NCBI GenBank assembly: GCA_902798675.1
Contig: CADBXQ010000055.1
Span: forward strand, 1 to 5,586
Direction of reading: 5' to 3'
Length of the DNA: 5,586 nt
Origin: Oscillospiraceae bacterium
Lineage (GTDB): Bacteria; Bacillota; Clostridia; Oscillospirales; Ruminococcaceae
The translations under genes were made by a program, and so were the position numbers. Under the pieces are notes generated by a model that worked only from the letters and a program-made list of their open reading frames with translations, ran no database searches and had not been told where the DNA came from. Of this stretch, positions 1-5,261 are shown piece by piece (positions within the stretch are counted from its first letter, which is position 1; every line of letters starts with the position of its first letter).

Positions 1-2
1 AG

Positions 3-1925
3 TTGAAGAAATTACAGGATGACAATGATGAGTTGACAAATAATCTATATGATTTATGGCCTCAAAATAGTAAAGATATTAATATTGCTGGCTTGGACAG
101 TGCTAAATTGGAGGAACTTAAAAATGAAAATGAAAACTTGAAAAAGAATATTGAGAATAAAGATGCTATAATTAAAGATCAGTCGAATAATATTAAGGAG
201 CAAGATGCTATAATTAAAGAGCAGTCGAATAATATTAAGAAGCAGTCGAATAATATTGAGGAGCAAGATAAGAAATTACAGCAACTTGAAATAGAAAATC
301 AATATTTGAAACTAGAGCTGAATACACACAAAAAAGAACTTGATAATCATAAGAAGCGAATTAATCAATGGATTGGCAATAATTATGAAAAAATGAAGGC
401 CGAGCTTCTTAATCCGCTGAAAAAGGAAAATGCGATATTGAAAAACAGGAACGAGGAGTTGCAAAAGAAATCAGAAGAACAAGGTGAGAACTTACAGGAC
501 AAAGAATGTTTATTGAAAAAGCTGCAGGCTAAAAATAAAGAATTGAAGGATAAAGTGGAAAATTTGTGGAAGGAAAATGAACGTCTTGCGAAAGAGGGCA
601 TTCTGGGTTATGAAAATCTTGAAATATCGTATAATGACTTGAAAAAAGAATTAAAAGAGGAACAAAAGAAAAATGAAGAGTTGGATAAAGAGCTTAAGCA
701 AGCTGAGAACACGGCATTTGGGAAAGTTCAGGATAAGCTGTTGGAGTTAGAAGGAAAAGCCGCAGAATTGGAGGTTTTAAAGGATGAATATGAAAGGTCG
801 AAGAAAAAGACTGAAGAATTGCAAAAAGAGGTTGATGAATATGATAAAATTTTGGTTGAAGTGGACAAAAGAATTAACGAAGCAGATAAACTGAAAGAAG
901 ACCTAGAAAAAATACAACAGGAAAATTTGGGGATTAAAAATGAAAATCAAAAATTGAATCAAGAGGTTGATGATTTAAATCGGGAATTGAAAGTTAAAAT
1001 TGATGAAGCCAACAGAAAGACTAATAGTAAATTTGAAAAAACAAAAGCCGAAGAGTTGATTTTGGCTGGTTCAGGTGCAAACCCAGAAGAATTGAAAAAA
1101 GAATTAGATGCTTTGAAAGAAGAAAATTTGAAGAATAAAAATGATCTTAATACGGTAAAAAACGAAAATCTCAGGATTAATAATGACAAAAAGCTTTTAG
1201 AGGAAAAAGTTAAAGAATTAGAGAAATATCAGGAGAAAAATAATAAAAATAAGATTAAGATTGATGATGAAAAGAAGATTGATGATAAGAATAAGAAAGA
1301 GATTAATAAGAATGAGATTAAGAAGAATGAGATTAAGATTGATGATAAGAATAAGAAAGAGATTAAGAAGAATGAGACTAAGATTGAGAATAAGGAGAAA
1401 TATGTTAAGAAGGAACATATTGATAAGAAGAAGATTGAGGGAGAACATTTTAAATCGGATAATAACTCATATGATAAAAAAAATCAGGAACCCAAAAAAA
1501 TTTATACTAAAGTCTCATCCAAAATAATGGATTCTGAACGTGCAAAAATTTTGCAAAAATATAAAGAAATCTTAAAAAAAACAAGCAGCCAAGAATTTGA
1601 TAGGGAACAATATCAAGAAATCTTAAAAAATAAGGACATCCAAAACATTGATGATCAACACGCAAAAATTTTGTATGTAGAACACAAAGAACTAGATAAG
1701 ACATCCTTGGGGAAAGACAACTGGTTATTATTTGGTCTGTTATATGACGAATTGGATGAACAAATTAAAGACGGAAAAATTAGCTATAAAGAGGCACTTT
1801 TTGGTATTCGCCTGAATCCTGGCGTGGTAAATGAAATAGAAAATATAAAAAACAATAATTTTACAGTTTCTAATGTTAGAAACATTGTCCAAAACGCTGT
1901 TGAAAATTTGAAAAAAGGCAAATAG
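3..1925 (+). CDS. Long coiled-coil protein of unknown function (5' end outside window)
   Basis: The frame is open from the first in-frame codon of the window to TAG at 1923-1925, giving 640 visible residues. The TTG at position 3 sits in a heptad pattern with no visible ribosome binding site, so it is most likely an internal Leu codon and the gene starts upstream. Residues about 30-410 are almost continuous coiled coil (repeated L/I every 3-4 residues among K, E, N and Q), broken near 353-362 by a Gly/Pro stretch (AGSGANPEE). Residues 412-480 are a lysine-rich repeat and 480-508 a polar linker. Residues about 508-640 form a predicted helical C-terminal domain with conserved-looking aromatic and Gly/Pro residues (NWLLFGLLYDEL, GIRLNPGVV). 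No catalytic motif, membrane segment or Walker box is visible. By architecture it could be a scaffold, cytoskeleton-like or filament protein. Resemblance to SMC or myosin would be compositional only. The reading frame is certain; the function is unknown. Confidence 0.85.
   Translation: MKKLQDDNDELTNNLYDLWPQNSKDINIAGLDSAKLEELKNENENLKKNIENKDAIIKDQSNNIKEQDAIIKEQSNNIKKQSNNIEEQDKKLQQLEIENQYLKLELNTHKKELDNHKKRINQWIGNNYEKMKAELLNPLKKENAILKNRNEELQKKSEEQGENLQDKECLLKKLQAKNKELKDKVENLWKENERLAKEGILGYENLEISYNDLKKELKEEQKKNEELDKELKQAENTAFGKVQDKLLELEGKAAELEVLKDEYERSKKKTEELQKEVDEYDKILVEVDKRINEADKLKEDLEKIQQENLGIKNENQKLNQEVDDLNRELKVKIDEANRKTNSKFEKTKAEELILAGSGANPEELKKELDALKEENLKNKNDLNTVKNENLRINNDKKLLEEKVKELEKYQEKNNKNKIKIDDEKKIDDKNKKEINKNEIKKNEIKIDDKNKKEIKKNETKIENKEKYVKKEHIDKKKIEGEHFKSDNNSYDKKNQEPKKIYTKVSSKIMDSERAKILQKYKEILKKTSSQEFDREQYQEILKNKDIQNIDDQHAKILYVEHKELDKTSLGKDNWLLFGLLYDELDEQIKDGKISYKEALFGIRLNPGVVNEIENIKNNNFTVSNVRNIVQNAVENLKKGK
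162..271 (+). repeat. Heptad-unit tandem DNA repeat in the coiled-coil gene
   Basis: The segment GATGCTATAATTAAAGA begins at 162 and again at 204. CAGTCGAATAATATTAAG begins at 180 and 222, and a close copy begins at 243. The spacings are 42 nt (14 residues, two heptads) and then 21 nt (7 residues, one heptad). The encoded unit is QSNNIKEQDAIIK. The copies are nearly identical at the DNA level, so the coiled coil has recently been lengthened or shortened in whole heptads, which keeps the hydrophobic register. Confidence 0.85.
1251..1433 (+). repeat. C-depleted lysine-rich repeat (20-residue period)
   Basis: This encodes residues 417-477. Two units of 60 nt start at 1278 and 1338 with identical first halves (IDDKNKKEI), followed by NKNEIKKNEIK and KKNETKIENKE; a partial unit (KIDDEK) precedes them. 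The coding strand has no C from 1231 to 1377 and only one (1378) before 1416. Lysine is written AAG in 21 of 24 cases here, whereas AAA dominates on the 3' side (for example 1542-1632). That switch suggests expansion from a small AAG-based seed. The segment is probably a flexible, highly charged linker between the coiled coil and the C-terminal domain. Confidence 0.85.
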
Positions 1926-1960
1926 CAACTATAAAAACAAAAAATAGCAATCTCAAATCA

Positions 1961-1994
1961 AAAAAGATCGGTACTAACGTATACCGATCTTTTT
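1961..1994. terminator. Bidirectional intrinsic terminator between convergent genes
   Basis: AAAAAGATCGGTA (1961-1973) and TACCGATCTTTTT (1982-1994) are perfect reverse complements of 13 bp around an 8-nt loop. The T-run at the end serves the plus-strand coiled-coil gene (stop 35 nt upstream). The A-run at the start becomes a U-tract for the minus-strand helicase gene (stop 42 nt away). This is a single shared terminator for the tail-to-tail pair. Confidence 0.93.
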
Positions 1995-2036
1995 GTCTTC
2001 TTTTTATGACCACATCCATAAATATATAAAATTTTA

Positions 2037-4394
2037 TTAAACTTTTTGAAGCTTTGCATAATTTGCCATTATTTTTTTTCTTCCTCTTTTTTCAAAATCA
2101 ACCTCAACCAAATGATCATTTCCCATAGGCGCGATTGAGATGACGATTCCTTTTCCAAAGACAGCGTGGATGACCTGATCCTTCTCAGCAAAATTGACGG
2201 AAATTGTTGTTGGCTTTTGGCTTTTGGATTTTGGATTGATTGTTAATTTATGTTTGCTTTTGGGCTGTTTTTCGGAGAAATTTTTCCGAACCATGCTGTT
2301 TGCTGTTTGCTTATATTCATCCGGGATCTCTTCTAAAAATCTTGACGGTTTTGCATATTGTGTGGCTCCGAAGATCATCCTTTGAGCCGCAGCTATGAGA
2401 TATAGCCGATCTTTAGCGCGCGTTATCCCAACATACGCCAAGCGCCTTTCTTCTTCCATGTCCTGGTCGCTGGATTTGGCCTGATTTCCCGGGAAAATTC
2501 CTTCCTCCATTCCAATCATGAAGACAGTTGGAAATTCCAAGCCCTTTGCAGAATGAAACGTCATCAACGAAATTTTATCATTGTCTGAATTAAAATCGTC
2601 AATGTCTGTATATAGTGATATTTCATTAATAAATCCAGCAAGGGTTGGGTTTTCGGCTTCATTTTCGTATTGTATGAGATGGGTTTTAAATTCTTCGAGG
2701 TTTTCAATTCGAGTTTTTGCAGGTTCGCCCTGAGCGATTAAATTTTCCATATAACCTGTCTTTTTAATGATTTCTTCAAACAATTCTGGCAAAGACATGT
2801 TTTTTGCGCTTTCTGCTAGACCATCAATCAGGTGTTTAAAATTTTTTAATTGGCTGGATTTTCCCGCCAGGGTTGAAAAAGTTTCAGCTTGAGCTATGAC
2901 GTTATAGATGGATGTGTTCATTGAGTCTGCAATTGTTTGCAACTTTGAAACGGTTCCGCTTCCAATTCCGCGTTTAGGCTCGTTGATTATTCTTTTGAGC
3001 CGCAAATTATCTTCCTTATTGTTTAAAATTGTTAAATATGCTAAGATATCTTTGATTTCTTTGCGGTCATAGAATTTGGTTGATCCGATGATTTGATATG
3101 GAATTGAGTTTCGAACCAGGAATTTTTCCATGTTTGCCGATTGGGCGTTCATTCGATATAGGATGACGTGGTCTTTATATGACGCTCCGCCGGCAACATT
3201 TTCGTTTATTGTTTTGCAGACGAATTCAGCTTCTTCATTTTCATTTGAAACATGGATCTCGCTGAGCTTTTCGCCGTCGCCTCGGCTTGTCCATAAATTT
3301 TTTCCTTTTCGAGCCGAATTGTTGGAAATAACCGAATTTGCCGCCGATAATATATTTTGAGTTGACCTATAATTTTCCTCCAGCCTGATGATTTTAACAT
3401 TGTCCATTTGTTTTTCAAAATTTAATATATTTTCGATTGTTGCTCCTCTAAATTTATAAATACTTTGGTCGTCGTCGCCAACAACACATAAATTTTGGTT
3501 TTTTCCGGAGAGCAGCTTGATTAGTCTATACTGAACGTGGTTTGTGTCTTGATATTCGTCAACTAGAATATATTTGAATTTGTTTTGATATTTTTCAAGT
3601 ATATCGGGGTTTTTTTCAAAAAGCTCAACAGTTAAGAACAAAATGTCATCAAAGTCCAACGCATTTGCATTTTTTATCTCAGATTGATATATTTTATATA
3701 TTTTTGCAATTTCTCTTTTTCGCATATTATTTTCCGCTTCGGCTTCATATTGTTTTGGCGTTAAAAATCTGTCTTTTGCGCGGCCAATTTCAGATAAAAC
3801 CGATTTAGCGGGATATATTTTATCGCTGAGATTCATTTTGGATATGATGTCTTTAATGACTCTTTTGCTGTCGTCTGTGTCATATATTGTGAAATTATTT
3901 TGATATCCCAATTTTTCGATGTGTCTGAAGAGAATCTTAACACACTGTGAGTGGAACGTTCCGGCGTGGATGTCGTTTGCCTGGTCGCCCAAAAGCTGCT
4001 CAAGGCGCTCGGAAAGCTCGTTTGCGGCTTTATTTGTGAATGTTATCGCGAGAATTTCCCAAGGCCTTGGCGGATTGCTTTTGAAAATGTTTGGGTCTAT
4101 TTCTGATTCATCAATTTTTTTTCCGCTTTTTGCCAAATTTTCCAGGCTTTTAAGCGTTTTTTCGTCTGTGAAATTTTCGTCGATGTTTTCATCAAAATAT
4201 GAATTTCCATATTTTAAGATATAGGCTATTCTGTTAACGATAACAGTTGTTTTTCCAGATCCAGCCCCCGCAAGAATCAGCAAAGGGCCGTTGACTGTAA
4301 ATATTGCTTGCCTTTGCATTGGATTCATTTTCAAAAATTCATTTTCCAAAATTTCCCTTTTATATTTTAAGTATATCTCATTATTATTTTTCAT
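2037..4394 (-). CDS. pcrA: ATP-dependent 3'-5' DNA helicase, PcrA/UvrD family (SF1A)
   Basis: Complete 785-residue protein; ATG at 4394-4392, TAA at 2039-2037. All SF1A motifs are visible: Q motif NPMQRQA (24-30), Walker A AGAGSGKTT (42-50, K48), motif Ia AITFTNKAANEL (116-127), HAGTFHSQC (143-151), Walker B VDEYQDT (278-284), motif III GDDDQSIYKFRGA (306-318), motif IV EENYRST (339-345), motif V LMTFHSAKGLEFP (610-622) and motif VI YVGITRAKDR (654-663). Residues about 740-785 (HAVFGKGIV, VEVDFEKRGRKK, YAKLQKV) match the Tudor-like tail that in PcrA binds RNA polymerase. Known roles of the family are nucleotide-excision and mismatch repair, rolling-circle plasmid replication, clearing RecA filaments and resolving transcription-replication conflicts. 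It is slightly longer than typical PcrA (about 720-740 residues) because of an insert of about 40 residues at about 62-108. No frameshift or missing catalytic residue is seen. It is monocistronic within this window. PcrA fits better than UvrD or Rep because of the tail and the apparent host. Confidence 0.97.
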   Translation of the reverse strand: MKNNNEIYLKYKREILENEFLKMNPMQRQAIFTVNGPLLILAGAGSGKTTVIVNRIAYILKYGNSYFDENIDENFTDEKTLKSLENLAKSGKKIDESEIDPNIFKSNPPRPWEILAITFTNKAANELSERLEQLLGDQANDIHAGTFHSQCVKILFRHIEKLGYQNNFTIYDTDDSKRVIKDIISKMNLSDKIYPAKSVLSEIGRAKDRFLTPKQYEAEAENNMRKREIAKIYKIYQSEIKNANALDFDDILFLTVELFEKNPDILEKYQNKFKYILVDEYQDTNHVQYRLIKLLSGKNQNLCVVGDDDQSIYKFRGATIENILNFEKQMDNVKIIRLEENYRSTQNILSAANSVISNNSARKGKNLWTSRGDGEKLSEIHVSNENEEAEFVCKTINENVAGGASYKDHVILYRMNAQSANMEKFLVRNSIPYQIIGSTKFYDRKEIKDILAYLTILNNKEDNLRLKRIINEPKRGIGSGTVSKLQTIADSMNTSIYNVIAQAETFSTLAGKSSQLKNFKHLIDGLAESAKNMSLPELFEEIIKKTGYMENLIAQGEPAKTRIENLEEFKTHLIQYENEAENPTLAGFINEISLYTDIDDFNSDNDKISLMTFHSAKGLEFPTVFMIGMEEGIFPGNQAKSSDQDMEEERRLAYVGITRAKDRLYLIAAAQRMIFGATQYAKPSRFLEEIPDEYKQTANSMVRKNFSEKQPKSKHKLTINPKSKSQKPTTISVNFAEKDQVIHAVFGKGIVISIAPMGNDHLVEVDFEKRGRKKIMANYAKLQKV

Positions 4395-4402
4395 AAATCC
4401 AT

Positions 4403-4408
4403 CCCTCT
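4403..4408 (-). promoter_or_regulatory. Ribosome binding site of the helicase gene
   Basis: On the minus strand AGAGGG lies 8 nt before the ATG at 4394. No other in-frame start with comparable spacing precedes the Q motif, which begins only 23 residues in. This supports the chosen start. Confidence 0.8.
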
Positions 4409-4433
4409 TAAAATTTTGAAATTTTCATTGATC

Positions 4434-4442
4434 ATTATATCA
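4434..4442 (-). promoter_or_regulatory. Extended -10 promoter for the helicase gene
   Basis: Read on the minus strand, the site is TGATATAAT, a perfect TGnTATAAT extended -10. A TTGACT at 4467-4462 lies 22 nt upstream, too far for a normal -35, so the extended -10 probably carries the promoter. Transcription would start near 4427 and leave a 5' leader of about 33 nt with the ribosome binding site. Confidence 0.7.
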
Positions 4443-4505
4443 CAAATTTTTCTGAAATGAAAGTCAATATTTTGTAAAATTGAGTTGAAAATTGTTGCCT
4501 GGCAT

Positions 4506-4648
4506 TATAAATAACAAAAGACATGTTCAAATGCATCTCAAGCAAAACTTTAACAATGAACAAATTCGAGTGGTTTGATTTAAAAAGCTTTTGAAAGCGT
4601 CCGCAACAAGTGGTGGTTGGGCGTCCGTCCAATCGACAACATTTTTTT
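4506..4648 (+). ncRNA. Possible small RNA, low support
   Basis: A TTGAAA (4485-4490) and TATAAA (4506-4511) pair, 15 nt apart, could act as a weak promoter. The transcript would be about 130 nt. It could form a TGTTCA/TGAACA hairpin, a GCTT-TTGA-AAGC hairpin, and the terminator-like hairpin at 4613-4637 followed by seven T. The stretch 4595-4640 is clearly richer in G+C than its surroundings, as structured RNA in AT-rich genomes often is. I recognise no known RNA family, and the promoter spacing is poor. The coordinates start at the -10 element. Confidence 0.22.
4613..4648 (+). terminator. Terminator-like hairpin in the intergenic region
   Basis: GTGGTTGG (4613-4620) pairs with CCAATCGAC (4629-4637) as eight base pairs, including one G-T wobble and one bulged G, around the 8-nt loop GCGTCCGT. 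Seven T follow at 4642-4648 after a 4-nt gap. No plus-strand gene lies upstream, so it either ends a small RNA or blocks stray transcription divergent from the helicase promoter. Confidence 0.4.
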
Positions 4649-4744
4649 GAAATTAAATCAAAAAAAGAAATATTTAAACAAAATAGCTAAAAATATATGA
4701 TGAAATACAATTTTTTTGGTTTAAAAGGGCTTAAATAAAAGTTT

Positions 4745-4788
4745 GTCAAAATAACCAAAATTTTTTCTAAATATTTGTGTATTTTGAC
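4745..4788. repeat. Perfect 9-bp inverted repeat GTCAAAATA / TATTTTGAC
   Basis: GTCAAAATA at 4745-4753 is the exact reverse complement of TATTTTGAC at 4780-4788, with 26 nt of A/T-rich spacer. The right arm overlaps the TTGACC of a candidate promoter (4784-4789). The spacing, about four helical turns from centre to centre, would suit a regulator binding two half-sites. In such AT-rich DNA some chance dyads are expected. Confidence 0.45.
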
Positions 4789-4811
4789 CATAAAAAAATA
4801 AATTCGATAAT
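4784..4811 (+). promoter_or_regulatory. Candidate plus-strand promoter with overlapping dyads
   Basis: TTGACC (4784-4789), a 16-nt spacer and GATAAT (4806-4811) make a plausible sigma-A promoter. The -10 is also the left arm of a second small dyad, GATAAT / ATTATC (4806-4811 and 4819-4824). Either dyad could be an operator. The site is weaker than the promoter at 4891-4918 and may be redundant with it or inactive. Confidence 0.35.
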
Positions 4812-4890
4812 AATCGCAATTATCTCGCCTCTTTTTAACAATTTCTTTAAAAATCTATGAATTTTTTGAATAATAATATAAAAAAAAGTC

Positions 4891-4918
4891 TTGATTTTAT
4901 ATCCAATAAGTGTATAAT
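4891..4918 (+). promoter_or_regulatory. Sigma-A-type promoter upstream of the GG-leader gene
   Basis: TTGATT (4891-4896), a 16-nt spacer and a perfect TATAAT (4913-4918) form the best promoter in the region. Transcription should begin near 4925. The next plus-strand gene starts at 5262, so the leader would be about 337 nt, unusually long, unless a closer promoter that I could not identify is used. Confidence 0.7.
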
Positions 4919-4944
4919 ATATATTAAGGGGGGATGAATTTTAA

Positions 4945-4983
4945 AACCATTCGCAAAATATATTTTTAAGTTTGAAAATGGTT
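4945..4983 (+). other. Leader hairpin near the predicted transcript start
   Basis: AACCATT (4945-4951) pairs with AATGGTT (4977-4983). After a CG/AA internal loop, CAAA (4954-4957) pairs with TTTG (4971-4974) around a 13-nt loop. No immediate T-run follows, so it is not a terminator. It starts about 20 nt into the predicted transcript and may protect or regulate the leader. A simpler hairpin, GTTGA/TCAAC, lies at 5041-5063. Confidence 0.4.
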
Positions 4984-5090
4984 GTTGGTTGTTTAATTTA
5001 TTTTTAATAATATAATTTTTTATACATAACAAAAAGAAAAGTTGAATTCTTCAAAAAATCAACATTAATTAATAATAATTTTATAACTTC

Positions 5091-5141
5091 AAGGTGGTCT
5101 GGTTGCGAGGGGTTCCATTTATTTCTTGGAATTTTTTATGA
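5091..5141 (+). promoter_or_regulatory. Possible attenuator: mini-ORF overlapping a weak terminator hairpin
   Basis: AAGGTGG (5091-5097) is a good ribosome-binding sequence 5 nt before TTG at 5103. That TTG opens a 12-codon frame ending at TGA 5139-5141 (M/L-RGVPFISWNFL). The same bases form TTCCA (5113-5117) / TGGAA (5127-5131), extendable by two G-T pairs, with six T at 5132-5137. Translation of the mini-ORF would disrupt the hairpin, as in classical leader-peptide attenuation. The stem is short, so this is tentative. Confidence 0.3.
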
Positions 5142-5195
5142 GTGAGTGCTAAAAACTAATTAAAAGATTAAAATTTGAACGAGTCAGATGAAAAC

Positions 5196-5239
5196 GCGTC
5201 AAACAGGCTGGTTGAAAAACGCAAGACTTTAATGCTTGC
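5196..5239 (+). other. Two mutually exclusive hairpins just before the GG-leader gene
   Basis: GCGTCAA (5196-5202) can pair with TTG (5212-5214) and ACGC (5219-5222) across a 4-nt bulge. Alternatively GCAAG (5221-5225) pairs with CTTGC (5235-5239) around a 9-nt loop. The two share bases 5221-5222, so only one can form at a time. The second ends 9 nt before the ribosome binding site. I recognise no known riboswitch. Confidence 0.25.
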
Positions 5240-5247
5240 TTAAAAAA

Positions 5248-5253
5248 GAGGTG
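5248..5253 (+). promoter_or_regulatory. Ribosome binding site of the GG-leader gene
   Basis: GAGGTG, within AAAAAAGAGGTG, lies 8 nt before ATG 5262. An in-frame TAA at 5241-5243 rules out any earlier start, so the start of the downstream gene is fixed. Confidence 0.9.
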
Positions 5254-5261
5254 TCTTTATT

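Larger units (their letters stand above)
4395..5261. other. 867-bp AT-rich intergenic region, no convincing protein gene
   Basis: No open frame here has a good start with a ribosome binding site, protein-like composition and reasonable length. The two minus-strand frames of 60-65 codons (4435-4632, 4847-5032) overlap promoter and terminator signals and look random. What the region does hold is listed separately: the helicase promoter, a possible small RNA (about 4506-4648), an inverted repeat with a weak promoter (4745-4811), a good promoter (4891-4918), leader hairpins (4945-4983, 5041-5063, 5196-5239) and a terminator-like element (5113-5137). From 4650 to 4744 I see only A/T-rich low-complexity sequence. 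Confidence 0.75.

Noticed and set aside
3..5. TTG as the true start codon of the coiled-coil gene
   Set aside because: It is the first in-frame codon of the window, no ribosome binding site can be seen, and the Leu fits the coiled-coil pattern; the gene most likely begins upstream.
1261..1527. Arg-rich plus-strand frame inside the coiled-coil gene
   Set aside because: It is the frame-shifted reading of the AAG/ATT/GAT repeat; its Arg/Met/Ile monotony is a product of the repeat and not a protein.
2210..2238. TTGGCTTTTGG / TTTTGGATT tandem repeats in the helicase gene
   Set aside because: They encode the Lys/Ser/Pro-rich linker before the C-terminal Tudor-like tail, a segment expected to be of low complexity.
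4435..4632. Minus-strand frame of 65 codons upstream of the helicase
   Set aside because: It needs a TTG start without a ribosome binding site, overlaps the helicase promoter and the terminator-like hairpin, and has no protein-like pattern.
4934..4969. Short frame MNFKTIRKIYF just after the 4891-4918 promoter
   Set aside because: The G-run that could bind ribosomes touches the ATG, leaving no proper spacing; 11 codons in AT-rich DNA are not evidence of a gene.
4847..5032. Minus-strand frame of 61 codons
   Set aside because: It lies in A/T-rich sequence across the good plus-strand promoter, and its Ile/Phe/Lys/Asn composition is what AT-rich noise gives.
5091..5110. T-box riboswitch, from the similarity of AAGGTGGTCTGGTTGCG to the AGGGTGGNACCGCG motif
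   Set aside because: The ACC core is missing, no complementary ACCACC strand follows in the terminator, no convincing Stem I precedes it, and the downstream gene is not an aminoacyl-tRNA or amino-acid gene.
5143..5151. CIRCE heat-shock operator (GAGTGCTAA)
   Set aside because: Only the right half is present; the position of the left half reads TTGGAATTT, which does not match TTAGCACTC.
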